Part shown: one piece after another, positions 52,001 through 59,436 of the stretch
Layout: every line of letters begins with the position of its first letter
How positions within the stretch are numbered: the stretch's first letter is position 1
DNA from: Phaeodactylibacter xiamenensis
GTDB taxonomy: Bacteria > Bacteroidota > Bacteroidia > Chitinophagales > Saprospiraceae
Reading direction: 5' to 3'
Assembly (NCBI RefSeq): GCF_000759025.1
Contig: NZ_JPOS01000084.1
Location: 1 to 64,000, forward strand
DNA: 64,000 nucleotides
Made by a program: the position numbers and the translations under genes
The notes under the pieces: generated by a model
Told to the model about the DNA's origin: nothing
The model's database searches: none
Seen by the model: only the letters and a program-made list of their open reading frames with translations

Positions 52001-52723
52001 CGGATTGCCAATATTGCCTGGCCCGAAGTTAGGCAGGTTTTGCGGGATAATCACGCTTTCAAAAGTAGCCAGCGTGGAGTCCCACACCACCGGGAACTGG
52101 AAGGAAGACAAGCTGTCGAGACCAGTTACGGAGAAGTCAATACAGACGAGGTCGCCCTCATTACCCTGCCCGCTGCCTATATCAATGATAAAGGGGCGAA
52201 CGCATGTAGATACGAATGCCGGCTCCACAAAAGTTTGTGTATTGACACAGTTACTGTTGTCTTTAGTGGTGTAGCGGTTGGGGCCAACGGTTACTGTTGT
52301 AGAGCTGCCGTAGGTGCCAATTGCCCGGAGGCAAAGTTGAAAGATAACCGGCCGGCAGGTATTGTCACAATCGTCGAGAGTCACCCCTTCGCCATCGTTA
52401 ATCGTACTGCAATCCTCAACTTCCCACATCATATTGAGGGAACCGGCGCTGGTTTCGGTGAAGTTGGCCGCACTCAGACCGGGCAGGTTAAACCCTGTGA
52501 CCTGAACAAATTCGAAAGCGGTGGAGTCCCAGAGAATGTTGAAATCCGTTGTAGCGATGTTGGAGAAGTTTTGCACCGTGACATCAATGCAAATCTCTTC
52601 ATCAAGACATGGCGGATTTTCCGGCTGTTCAAAGTACATCGTGTAAGCCACATTTTGGGCCTGCAACGCAAGTACTCCCCCGAAAAAGAAAAACAAAGCA
52701 AGGGAAAGAAGTCTTTTTTTCAT
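46055..52723 (-). CDS. Giant multi-repeat surface adhesin with type B T9SS (gliding-motility) sorting domain
   Basis: A 2222-residue protein starting at the ATG at 52723 (MKKRLLSLALFFFF); an ATG at 52762 is also in frame but adds a non-signal stretch. After the signal peptide come about five cohesin-like units (e.g. CLDEEICIDVTVQNFSN with a following 'FNILWDSTAFEF'), then an SprB-like unit (VSCPGVCDGEVQLVVSGG). Next are about 13 tandem Ig/PKD-like repeats of 80-90 residues, each with a Cys near the start (e.g. LDCNNLQVMLDATG) and another near the end (e.g. SNCAVTDTVVV) that could form a disulfide. A 'PDAANDIMTVDQGSNQAQAV'-type Ig unit precedes the C-terminal type B sorting domain (TPNGDGLNDALIFDQLIL ... 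LPDGTYYFILRL). It is a surface adhesin or gliding-related protein; binding partner unknown. Confidence 0.92.
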   Translation of the reverse strand: MKKRLLSLALFFFFGGVLALQAQNVAYTMYFEQPENPPCLDEEICIDVTVQNFSNIATTDFNILWDSTAFEFVQVTGFNLPGLSAANFTETSAGSLNMMWEVEDCSTINDGEGVTLDDCDNTCRPVIFQLCLRAIGTYGSSTTVTVGPNRYTTKDNSNCVNTQTFVEPAFVSTCVRPFIIDIGSGQGNEGDLVCIDFSVTGLDSLSSFQFPVVWDSTLATFESVIIPQNLPNFGPGNIGNPESAMGVQEGSITVSWGAPPPANLLSLADSTLIFQLCLRLKPGSCSRDIDVSIADVQPGQPFFRPEATNDFMNGFSNIQVGQNPGIIEVGTCNPEGVQVVANCGAPVTVNDQICVAVEAGSNFQNVTDLGFLMQWNTSILEYTGVQGFNLPGLNATGFNELNTQNGILGFEWDGSAQTRNEGDVIFEVCFDVIGLGGNSPFQFINNNADVGQISNGPNIGINPTNCEVTVNQPPGIVMELTGGLEGQPGDTLCFDFTVTNFTDVEDMRFSIVWEPENLEYLIGVGPQNVNLPNGAAALNALGFGNGQILFDNWNPPSPVTLADGTSIFTLCFQIPDDENLAGTCDLVQIASDPLVAEVITSSSNNEDVGLTGIGGDYCILSPDGFWLVGGQVEGDLRDTVCVPFQVGQFEDITGASFCINWAPGSLNFTEFIDPGLIPNLNFDLDAEPVGAACIDFMSAEPLFAVDSAIIFEMCFELLGPADTCYSIAVNEIPNPTVTTANGPGSLLDLPAELCINDKLFLDTTIITAVSCPGVCDGEVQLVVSGGVPPYTFSWETAPPQFGNTARFLCAGDVVVTILDNSGLSLTDTITVPVGGADLFVDVGPDRIANCGDCSTANFISAMATQVSENPNVVYEWTASQGGQICGATDSRFLLAIGPGVFTFEVRDDSSGCFITDTLELLAPALPLVEFEQADPGQIDCNNPSIMLSVVEEDNVDYSWTGPNSFTADTREIMASDSGTYVITTSFIDSGCSATDSITIDIDTTPPFILASPGTDSVFVGCNDAANLNGFVAEDIADYTARWLDDTGMEVASGETFSTTTPGTYFFEVINNQNGCAALDSTVVSAEAELPMVMIDQDAAINCNGDEVQLNAVVTNANPNAVLADWSSPDGGQLAPGTEDLLTPTVTVPGTFNLTITDEATGCTATDMVTVVYDTIPPAAVAAVDGLISCDSETALLDGSASGQGPNVTYNWRSLSLGDVSDNITEPVGAPGLYVLTVRDTLSGCVATDTVLVVQDTMPPLVTLTPAQNLNCNRDTVTFAASVDLDPGTFTIDWGNSISIIEGDTIARVTEPGVYTITVTNDITGCETVLTREVDDLDDAPEIVLAEDVLSLDCNNLQVMLDATGSTVSDSTVTVQYQWSAIEGSLISPLNGQTVQTDEPGIYVLTLTNVVSNCAVTDTVVVEDNQDTPTAVVVENQILLDCLNPIDTLDGTGSDTGNNLIYIWQVIDQGTVVDTLAIGPDALTAQVTNEGIYRLRILNSESGCSAGSSPVQVTVEGETPTIVFGEPTDIGVIDYDCNVPDTINVEISLANPELFEETDLVYEWSPGVFFDGDVTTVGILAPGTYNLMVTDTTTGCVGENDLIVNDIREFPDIEFADESPSLTCTASTIALDASGSTFQPDTTVYSWMDIDGMELGTDPTLEVTTPGQYQFMVTNTINGCSTVDTLTVSEDTNPPAVQLEVPEDFTCITENVLLSAAPTGDANDFTTVWSVDNGGTIVPNDGTLTANVDAPGTYQLTLTSNMNGCDSTVIFEVAADTTAPEGEIAMPDFLGCPGQTVTLDASLYGNNGEFDIEWTSMAGNITPATGSFLVDVDAAGTYFLSVTDPTNGCEAMDTVAVELDPETPIAVGAAPDNILGCGDTLTLDGTGSSEGMIYDYEWVAVGGMGLPPVPVTNLTATVDAVGDYLFIVTNTNTGCSDTSEVVSILPDDSLPDALAQVDSVSCDGNAFISANLPDGVTGQWTLNSGIGTLQSDSLSATVVTGLGKELVELTWSLSQDGCPDFSSSTITVEPQLAPDAANDIMTVDQGSNQAQAVLLANDILTGVPGVTFEFTSEPTLGDVTDQGDGDVTYTLTTNLFGPAQDAFGYVICNADCPTLCDSASVEVSIQRDSMEIETPNGITPNGDGLNDALIFDQLILNPDEYPNNELIVFNRWGDIVFQAQPYGNDWQGENMDGTNLPDGTYYFILRLDIGGGEIIKGDVTILR

Positions 52724-52855
52724 GAGGATATGGAAATTGGGAAGTATGATCTGAAAATTCATGGGACTTTCACAATTTTTAGTGGGCCACCATACCTGGT
52801 GTTGGTCCGTTAGAGTATAGCAGTATAAGTGTTTGTTGTTGTTCGGCCATTAGGT

Positions 52856-53809
52856 CTAGCGATAAAGCGACATCGTCAGGTTGATTTCATGGGTGGCACC
52901 TGCCGAGGGCCCAAAGGAGCTGAAGGAATAGTCAAAACCATAGCCGATTCTGAAGGTATTCTCGTAACCAGCAAGGTCACCCAGCATCACACCTGTTTCA
53001 AGGTGAGCATTACCCGCTGTTGAAGCACCAGCGCCTACCCAAAAGTTGACCGGGGTAAAGTAGCGTAGGTTAAAATCTACGTTTGTCGGCGCACCCTCAG
53101 TGTATTTAATCCATACCGAAGGCTCAAGGAAGCTATTGTCATTCAGGAAGGCATAAAAGCCGAACATACCATAATAGTGCTGCACCCGCTTCGTACTGTA
53201 CTCCCCTTCTTCATTCTGAAAGGTCAGGTCGAGACCGAACACCTGAGGGACAGACAATCCACCGTAGATCATATTGTCATTACGGCCTACCATCCGGTAG
53301 TAATAAAGACCAACGCCAACGTCCGGGAAGAACTGGGACTGATCAGTCGTGCCCACGATATCTCCCTGTTCGCGCAAGCGAATCTGGGAAGCATCAACGC
53401 GGAAATTCACCGCGCCGGCGCTAAGCCCCACGACAAAACCACCCGTCTCCGGATCACCGGAAACAATACCGGCAATACGGCCATAGGCCCCGGTAAACCC
53501 GGTTGGCCCGGTTTGGTCATTGATCACATGGCCGCCGGCCATGAACGTAACGCCTGATCCGCGTGTATGTATATAGGAACCTCGCAGGGTCTGAGTGGTG
53601 GGCGCATTTTCCAGACCCACCCACTGGGCACGATAGGAAGCGCCGAAGGAAATGTTTTGGCCAAAGGCGAGGAAGTCGCTCTCAACAGCAGCAGGATTGA
53701 TCACCGTGGCATTCTCACGGTACTGCGTAAATAAGGAAAGCTGCTGAGCATTAAGGCTGGCAGCCACTGTGAGAACCAGGAACAATAGCTTGTACTTAAG
53801 TCGCGTCAT
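52856..53809 (-). CDS. PorP/SprF-family type IX secretion outer-membrane protein
   Basis: A 317-residue protein starting at the ATG at 53809, right before the signal peptide (KLLFLVLTVAASLNAQ). An in-frame ATG at 53875 gives an extra 22 residues. Family features are QLSLFTQYRENATVINPAAV, ISFGASYRAQWVG, then alternating beta strands of an 8-stranded-type barrel ending TMSLYR. PorP/SprF proteins are linked to secretion or attachment of large T9SS cargo, especially type B-sorting-domain adhesins. It lies 132 bases upstream of the adhesin gene on the same strand; the usual order in many genomes is the reverse. Confidence 0.9.
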   Translation of the reverse strand: MTRLKYKLLFLVLTVAASLNAQQLSLFTQYRENATVINPAAVESDFLAFGQNISFGASYRAQWVGLENAPTTQTLRGSYIHTRGSGVTFMAGGHVINDQTGPTGFTGAYGRIAGIVSGDPETGGFVVGLSAGAVNFRVDASQIRLREQGDIVGTTDQSQFFPDVGVGLYYYRMVGRNDNMIYGGLSVPQVFGLDLTFQNEEGEYSTKRVQHYYGMFGFYAFLNDNSFLEPSVWIKYTEGAPTNVDFNLRYFTPVNFWVGAGASTAGNAHLETGVMLGDLAGYENTFRIGYGFDYSFSSFGPSAGATHEINLTMSLYR

Positions 53810-53830
53810 GGGATGAGTTTTTGAGATGCG

Positions 53831-53838
53831 CAAATTTA
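53831..53838 (-). promoter_or_regulatory. -7 box of the PorP/SprF-adhesin operon
   Basis: TAAATTTG on the minus strand, 21 bases before the PorP ATG, matches TAnnTTTG exactly. Upstream sequence is very AT-rich; a TTTTT stretch is at the -33 position rather than TTTG. Confidence 0.45.
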
Positions 53839-54514
53839 GAAAATTTATACGCTCGAAAAACGAATGATCTGTCATTAATTATAAAAAATAACATATAATA
53901 AAGTCCAAGATGCGTAAGGAAGTGCAGTACAAACAATTGAACAGGTGAGGGTAGCGTGCTATTCACTAATAACGGTGAATAAACAGCGCACATATAAGGT
54001 CATAAGGAAATGGCGGGAGCCCCGGTATTCCAACCTCAATCCAACAATATGTAGTTCTGTACCTCTAAAGCTCTTGGTGGCTGAACGTCAACAGCAGGTC
54101 ATAATCCAAAACGTAAAGTACGCCTTCTTATTTCCTGTAGTTCTGCACAACCACTAACGCTTGAAAGAAAAACATCCACTGAGGAGATTTTTACTCCCAG
54201 ACCATCACCTTTGCGCACAGCAAATGTCCGGGTTTTCCAAGCGAGACCAAATTTAGGCGTTTGGTTTTAGATTAGTGTATTTTATCTATGATAATTTTAG
54301 CTGACATTAGGGTGCCTTTTATCACCCTGGTCAACACAACACAACACAACACACTATTAATCAGCCTTATATACAACATTGAAAATTGGTCATACCTAAA
54401 GAATCCACGAATCTCCCCGAAGTGTGCAATGATTGAAGTAAGCGACGACATGGCATAAAGCAGCAAGAGGCTGCACGGAAACAAGCAGCCCCGAAAAAAA
54501 ATCCTAAACTACGT
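53839..54514. other. 676-bp gene-free region
   Basis: No coding frame of credible composition. It contains a 7-bp hairpin (TATTCAC/GTGAATA near 53960), a 6-bp hairpin (AGGGTG/CACCCT, 54309-54328), the (CAACA)4 run at 54332-54351 and a GGCTGC/GCAGCC hairpin around 54470 next to the glycosylasparaginase stop. I see no RNA family here. Confidence 0.45.
54332..54351. repeat. (CAACA)4 microsatellite
   Basis: Four tandem copies of CAACA in the gene-free region. No gene or obvious promoter lies immediately beside it. Confidence 0.8.
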
Positions 54515-55483
54515 TTAACGGGATAAGTAAGAAGAACTTTTGGTAATCTTTGGATCGGGCTCATTGGAGACCGCATAGGTAAAGCCCTTATGCAAAGCAT
54601 AGCCTCCATAAGAGCCGTCTTTCCGCAAGGCGAGAAAACACACCTGGAATTCTTCGTAGTTTTTCTGCTTTTTTACCACGCGTTCCACCGCTGCCCTGCA
54701 GGCTTCTTCTGCTGTACGGCCCTGCCGCATCAGTTCCACGACAAGAAAAGAGCCACACACCTTGACAATTGCTTCTCCCATACCCGTAGCCACCGCACCA
54801 CCAATTTCATTATCGACGAATAAGCCTGCGCCGATAATCGGCGAGTCTCCTACCCTGCCATGCATTTTGAAGGCGAGCCCGGAAGTGGTACAGGCTCCGG
54901 AGATATCTCCCTGCTTGTCCATAGCAAGCATACCAATCGTATCGTGGTTTTCAATATTGATAATGGGTTGGTATTTAGCTTCTTTTTGCCAGTCTTTCCA
55001 GGCTTGCTCCGCTTCCGGTGTGAGCAGATTTTCTTCCTGAAAGCCATTCTCCAGTGCAAACTGACGGGCACCTGCGCCTGCAAGCATGACATGCGGCGTC
55101 TCCTCCATGACCTTGCGCGCTACTGAAATGGGATGCTTGATATCCTGCAGAAAGCAAACCGAACCGCAATCTCCCGCAGCGTTCATAATACTCGCGTCGA
55201 GTGTAACTCGCCCGTCCCGGTCCGGCCGTCCTCCATACCCCACAGACATGTCTTCAGGGTCCGCTTCTACGGTCATCACGCCTGTTTCCACCGCATCCAA
55301 AGCGGACTTCCCGGCAGTCAGGGCCGCCCAGGCTGCCCGGTTCGCATTGACATTATTCCAGGTAGAGATTACAACCGGGGCTTCGGCTTTTTTCTCACTT
55401 TCAGCCCGAAGCAAGGAAGGGGCAACGGTTAGCCCAATGGCGCCCCCTAGCACTTTTTCTATGAATTTTCTTCTGGAAGACAT
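54515..55483 (-). CDS. Glycosylasparaginase (N4-(beta-N-acetylglucosaminyl)-L-asparaginase), Tat-exported
   Basis: A 322-residue Ntn-hydrolase starting at the ATG at 55483, which puts a twin-arginine signal at the N-terminus (MSSRRKFIEKVLGGAIGL; SRRKFI). The autoprocessing site is NHDTIGML: Thr182, released by cleavage before it, becomes the catalytic N-terminal nucleophile. Other conserved parts are GYGGRPDRDGRVTLDASIM and the GVGD-like HGRVGDSPIIGAG. It removes GlcNAc-Asn linkages from glycopeptides, a late step in using N-glycans. An upstream in-frame ATG at 55552 is less likely because it buries the signal. Confidence 0.9.
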   Translation of the reverse strand: MSSRRKFIEKVLGGAIGLTVAPSLLRAESEKKAEAPVVISTWNNVNANRAAWAALTAGKSALDAVETGVMTVEADPEDMSVGYGGRPDRDGRVTLDASIMNAAGDCGSVCFLQDIKHPISVARKVMEETPHVMLAGAGARQFALENGFQEENLLTPEAEQAWKDWQKEAKYQPIINIENHDTIGMLAMDKQGDISGACTTSGLAFKMHGRVGDSPIIGAGLFVDNEIGGAVATGMGEAIVKVCGSFLVVELMRQGRTAEEACRAAVERVVKKQKNYEEFQVCFLALRKDGSYGGYALHKGFTYAVSNEPDPKITKSSSYLSR

Positions 55484-55570
55484 ATGCGTTTTGGTTAATA
55501 CTTGGTCAAGGGAAACTGCTCCGGGCATATTTCTGTCACGGGAAAGGTACAAATTCTTTTGAAAAATTAT

Positions 55571-56800
55571 TCAAAAGTTGAACACTCCGGTAGCAGGTGA
55601 GGGTGTAATTGCAGGTACGGTAAGGTTTTCAGGCAGAGGCTTTTTGGCGGGAATACGCAGTTGCTTTAGCCATTCGAAAAGTGGCTTGTAGGCTTCGTCC
55701 AGACTTTTAAGCTGTTCAGTTTCAACGCTGCCCTGACAAACCACCGGTTCATCGGTTAGTTCGCCATCAGCATCCGTATCCAGCACTGGGCAACCCAAAC
55801 GCCCCAAAGAACCTGATAACTTTGGGCAGTGGTCGTCCAAATCTGCTAACCCATCGCTGTCTGAGTCCGGGCAGCCTTGGGTTTGTTTGCTGCCCTGGGT
55901 ATTAGGGCACCGGTCCTCCCGGTCTGCTATACCATCGAGGTCCGTGTCCGGGCAGCCATTGAGATTTCGAGGGCCAGGCTCGCCCAAACACAAGTCTTCG
56001 AGGTCCTCAACGCCATCGCCATCTTCATCCGGACAGCCAAATGCCGACCAGTTGCCTTTGATCTTTGGGCAATTGTCTTCTTCATCGGCAATTCCGTCCT
56101 TATCCTGATCTTTGGGCAACAGCCGGAAGGTAACGGTAAGCGCCCCCGTAGGCAACCAGTCCGGAGTGGCAGGGTTCCCGGCTTCACTAATACCATCTAA
56201 ATAGTCAGAGAATGCCGTGGCCGTGCCAAATTCAAAGCCCACCACCATACTGCGGGTCACATCGGCTTTAAGCCCTACGCCCACAGGAAGCAGGAAAGCA
56301 TGTTTCGGATAGCCCTCAGCCTGATCTTTGGCAATCTCCTCTGATTTAAACTCCGTGTTGGCACGGTCAAATTTCGCTTCTGCCGTATATCCTGCCCAGC
56401 CGCCGCCGATGTACAGATAGGGAGAAAAAATCCGTTTGAACTGCCGTGGCCCCGGATAACGGCGTTGCCCAAAGGGCTCCCACTCTACCGCGAGGGCTGC
56501 GGTGCCTATTGAGGATTGAAAGCTATAGTTTCTGTTGGTGAAACGGGGCAGATCTACCCCGCTGAGTTCAGTGTAGGTAAGATGAGTACGGATGGCCCAC
56601 TCCGGATGCAGATGGTACCGCGCAAGGAATCCATACAGTCCTCCCGTTTCGTCCAGTTCCGGGAATATCGTTTCGGTGAGCTCTCCCTGATAGCCCGAAA
56701 GGCCAGCCAGGAAGCCACCTTCCCATTTTGCAGGTTGTGCCTGCATCTGCCCCAGCAACAGAACAGCCAGGGCTGTGAAGTAAATCGTGTGTAGCCTCAT
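55571..56800 (-). CDS. Outer-membrane protein with DUF6089-like N-terminus and thrombospondin type 3 repeats
   Basis: A 409-residue protein with a signal peptide (LAVLLLGQMQAQ) and a beta-rich N-terminal domain of the DUF6089 style (WEGGFLAGLSGYQGELTET ... PYLYIGGGWAGY), about 25-230. Four to five TSP3 calcium-binding repeats follow (DKDGIADEEDNCPKIKG, DGDGVEDLEDLC, DLDGIADREDRCPN, DSDGLADLDDHCPK). Usually such a row is followed by an OmpA peptidoglycan-binding domain; here the protein ends after about 65 more residues with no such domain. It probably sits in the outer membrane; function unknown. Confidence 0.85.
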   Translation of the reverse strand: MRLHTIYFTALAVLLLGQMQAQPAKWEGGFLAGLSGYQGELTETIFPELDETGGLYGFLARYHLHPEWAIRTHLTYTELSGVDLPRFTNRNYSFQSSIGTAALAVEWEPFGQRRYPGPRQFKRIFSPYLYIGGGWAGYTAEAKFDRANTEFKSEEIAKDQAEGYPKHAFLLPVGVGLKADVTRSMVVGFEFGTATAFSDYLDGISEAGNPATPDWLPTGALTVTFRLLPKDQDKDGIADEEDNCPKIKGNWSAFGCPDEDGDGVEDLEDLCLGEPGPRNLNGCPDTDLDGIADREDRCPNTQGSKQTQGCPDSDSDGLADLDDHCPKLSGSLGRLGCPVLDTDADGELTDEPVVCQGSVETEQLKSLDEAYKPLFEWLKQLRIPAKKPLPENLTVPAITPSPATGVFNF

Positions 56801-57031
56801 TGTTTATCGAATTCAATATACCGGAAAACTCCCTCCGGCTTATACCTCGTTTTTCCGTCACATTTGCAACGGCCTTAATGCTGTTTATGCTGGTCGAATG
56901 GATGGATGTGCCCCCGAAATGGGGTATCTGGGTGTTCTTTCTGTGAAGGGGGGTGAATCTACCACACAAGGTACGGCTAATGCATCACATACCAAAAAAA
57001 CGAATAAGAATTAACAAGATTCTATCGGGCA

Positions 57032-57979
57032 CTAAAACAGCCGCTTGCGTTGAAAGTACCAGGTGACAAGCAGGCTAAGGCTGATCGAAACGGCGACGAT
57101 GATGGGGAGGGCGTAGGGTTGTCCCTCCAGAGGCAGGGGGATGTTCATCCCGTAAAAGGAAGCAACCAGCGTAGGTACCATCAGGATAATGGTAATCAGC
57201 GTGAGCCGCCGGATGGTGATATTGAGATTGTTGGAGATAATCGATCCATAGGCATCCATCGTCCCATTCAGGATATTGGTGTAGATGTTTGCCATTTCAA
57301 GGGCCTGACTGTTATCGATGATAATATCTTCAAAGAGATCTGATTTGTCCTCGTCATCCCGGATTTTAAGGAAATCCGTACGCTTCATCTTCATTTTCAG
57401 CAGTTCGTTGGCGCTGAGGGAGTTCACGAAGTAAACCAGGCTTTTTTCGATGCTGAGGAGCTGCTTGAGTTCTTTGTTTCGGCTGGAGTCGTACAGCTCT
57501 TTCTCAATGAGGTTCCGTTTAAGGTTGAGTTTTTTCAGGCAGGTCAGAAAGCGGTAGACGTTCTGCTCCATGATTTGAAGCACAAACGCACTTTCGTCAT
57601 TGGTGTTGAAGCCGCGGACCTTTCCGTCCAGGAACAACTGCAGGACCGGATTTTCGTAGGCCGTAATGGTGATAAACTGATCCGGTGTCAGAATGATACC
57701 GATCGGTACAGTAATATAAATGGCGTCGTTCTCTTCCTCTATCTCATTCAGGATAGGGGTATTCACCACAATAAGGCGGATGTCATCCTCCCGCTCGTAG
57801 CGCGACCGTTCGTCAATATCAAGGGAGTCGGTCAGGAAGTCGAGTGGAATATCAAATTGTTGGGAAAGCTCTTCCAGTTCCTCGTGGCTGAATGGCGGGG
57901 AGATGTTCACCCAGCAGCCATACTGCGGCTCTTCAAGCTCCCGTAGCGTTCTGTCCTCTTTGGTATAGTACCGGATCAT
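57032..57979 (-). CDS. corA: CorA-type Mg2+/Co2+ transporter
   Basis: A 315-residue protein with the CorA layout: a long cytoplasmic alpha/beta domain (1-240), a stalk helix and two C-terminal membrane helices separated by the signature YGMN in ASFYGMNIPLPL. The pentameric channel carries Mg2+ and sometimes Co2+ or Ni2+. The final basic QRKRLF faces the cytoplasm. It has its own -7 box at 58019. Confidence 0.94.
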   Translation of the reverse strand: MIRYYTKEDRTLRELEEPQYGCWVNISPPFSHEELEELSQQFDIPLDFLTDSLDIDERSRYEREDDIRLIVVNTPILNEIEEENDAIYITVPIGIILTPDQFITITAYENPVLQLFLDGKVRGFNTNDESAFVLQIMEQNVYRFLTCLKKLNLKRNLIEKELYDSSRNKELKQLLSIEKSLVYFVNSLSANELLKMKMKRTDFLKIRDDEDKSDLFEDIIIDNSQALEMANIYTNILNGTMDAYGSIISNNLNITIRRLTLITIILMVPTLVASFYGMNIPLPLEGQPYALPIIVAVSISLSLLVTWYFQRKRLF

Positions 57980-58018
57980 GGCTGCTCTTGGTCAATTTGA
58001 GGAATCGGACTTCATCCA

Positions 58019-58026
58019 CAAACATA
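58019..58026 (-). promoter_or_regulatory. -7 box of corA
   Basis: TATGTTTG on the minus strand, 39 bases before the corA ATG, is an exact TAnnTTTG match. It overlaps the short space after the upstream permease stop, so corA is probably transcribed separately. Confidence 0.45.
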
Positions 58027-58036
58027 CAATTTCTCA

Positions 58037-59344
58037 TCACTTAAACCTAATGGCTTTAACAGGGCTTATATTGCTGACCAGATAGGACGGCAACAGCAAA
58101 AAGACCAGGGTGATGATGAGCGTCCCTAAATTGATGAGCAAAATCGGCAGTGCCTGCAGTGCAATCGGAGCCGTGCTCAGGTAGTAGTTTTCTTCTGAAA
58201 GCCGGATGAGCTCAAACTGATCCTGCAATACGCACAGCCCTATGCCGAAGAGGTTGCCCCAAAAAAGCCCCACTATGATAATGTAGGCAGCATAATACAG
58301 GAACACTTTACGAATGCTCCAGTTGGAAGTCCCCAGCGCCTTAAGGGTGCCAATCATATTGGTACGCTCCAGAATCAGGATCATAAGCGCTGTGACCATA
58401 TTGATGATCGCTACAATTACCATCAGTGATAAGATGACGACCTCGTTGATGTCCTGCAGGTCCAGCCAGTCGAATATCTCCGGTAGTTTCCGGCGAATGC
58501 TTTCAGCGTATAGGTCAGGTGGCAGTTCTTCGTAGTAAATGTAATCGGTATAGGCCTCCAGGTCATCAATATCATCAATAAAGACTTCAAAGCCACTAAC
58601 CTGATCTTCTGTCCAGCCCAGCAGGCGCTGTATCTGCCGGATGTCCACCAGAGCAAACTTCTGATCGTACTCTTCCAGCCCGGTCCGGTAAACCCCGCTA
58701 ACGTAAAAACGGCGCTGCAACTGCTCGCCCTTCTCCACAAAGTGTACAATAAAGGTATCCCCGGTATCGATCTGCAGGCGTTTGGCCGTTTGGGCAGAAA
58801 TCAGGATGTCCCGAGACATTTCATCCTCAGGGAGCGACAACCGTTTCCCTCGTTTAATGTACTGGTCCATAAAAGCCCAGTCAAAGTCCTCCCCCACTCC
58901 TTTAAGGATAATGCCTTCGATATCCTGATCTTCTCCCTTGCCCGCCTCGATGATCCCTGGCTTGATGGCGAACACCTGAATGTGCCGGATACCACCCTTT
59001 GTGGTGTACGTCCGTTCCACCCGTTTGCCCATGAAGGGTTCCTGCATGCGGTAGGAAACGCCTTTGATTGTATCCAGATGCGGATAAAAATCCTGATCTT
59101 TTTTGATAGGAAAAGCTTCGAGCATGGACCGGTTAATGTCTGTATCGGTGATATGGATATGCCCCCAGAAGCCGAAGATTTTAGCCCGGATTTCCTGCTT
59201 GAAACCAGCAATCAGGGCATTAGAGCAAATCATGACCGTTACGCTCAGAGCGATAGCCACTACTGCGATCCGAATAATCAATCGGGAGAAGGATGCCTGA
59301 CCGGAGCCGGCAACACGCTTTGCTATGAAATACGGGAAATTCAT
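58037..59344 (-). CDS. ABC transporter permease, LolC/LolE/FtsX type
   Basis: A 435-residue protein with one N-terminal helix (IIRIAVVAIALSVTVMICSNA), a large periplasmic domain (about 60-300) and three C-terminal helices (VVILSLMVIVAIINMVTALM and two more). The last loop carries SNISPVKAIRFK, a coupling-type end typical of MacB/LolE. The family extracts lipoproteins from the inner membrane or works as mechanotransmission permeases. The matching ATPase is not next to it. A -7 box lies only 8 bases before the ATG. Confidence 0.85.
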   Translation of the reverse strand: MNFPYFIAKRVAGSGQASFSRLIIRIAVVAIALSVTVMICSNALIAGFKQEIRAKIFGFWGHIHITDTDINRSMLEAFPIKKDQDFYPHLDTIKGVSYRMQEPFMGKRVERTYTTKGGIRHIQVFAIKPGIIEAGKGEDQDIEGIILKGVGEDFDWAFMDQYIKRGKRLSLPEDEMSRDILISAQTAKRLQIDTGDTFIVHFVEKGEQLQRRFYVSGVYRTGLEEYDQKFALVDIRQIQRLLGWTEDQVSGFEVFIDDIDDLEAYTDYIYYEELPPDLYAESIRRKLPEIFDWLDLQDINEVVILSLMVIVAIINMVTALMILILERTNMIGTLKALGTSNWSIRKVFLYYAAYIIIVGLFWGNLFGIGLCVLQDQFELIRLSEENYYLSTAPIALQALPILLINLGTLIITLVFLLLPSYLVSNISPVKAIRFK

Positions 59345-59351
59345 ATACGGC

Positions 59352-59359
59352 CAAAGATA
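59352..59359 (-). promoter_or_regulatory. -7 box directly before the LolE-type gene, possible leaderless start
   Basis: TATCTTTG on the minus strand matches TAnnTTTG, only 7 bases before the ATG at 59344, so transcription would begin almost at the start codon. A TTTG is at 13 bases, too close for a standard -33. Either the message is leaderless, or the start codon lies a little further on, or the box is chance. Confidence 0.3.
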
Positions 59360-59436
59360 ACCGATTCTTTGACAAATACGGTACGAAATGTAATTGCCGG
59401 GGCACGAAGAGATTACTCCTTGCGGAGCCGGGCCCT

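Noticed and set aside
52040-52813. Rightward frame of 257 codons against the adhesin start
   Set aside because: Antisense to the cohesin-like region of the adhesin; it contains no signal peptide or motif.
54309-54328. AGGGTG/CACCCT hairpin as a terminator
   Set aside because: No T-rich run follows it on either strand and no gene ends close by.
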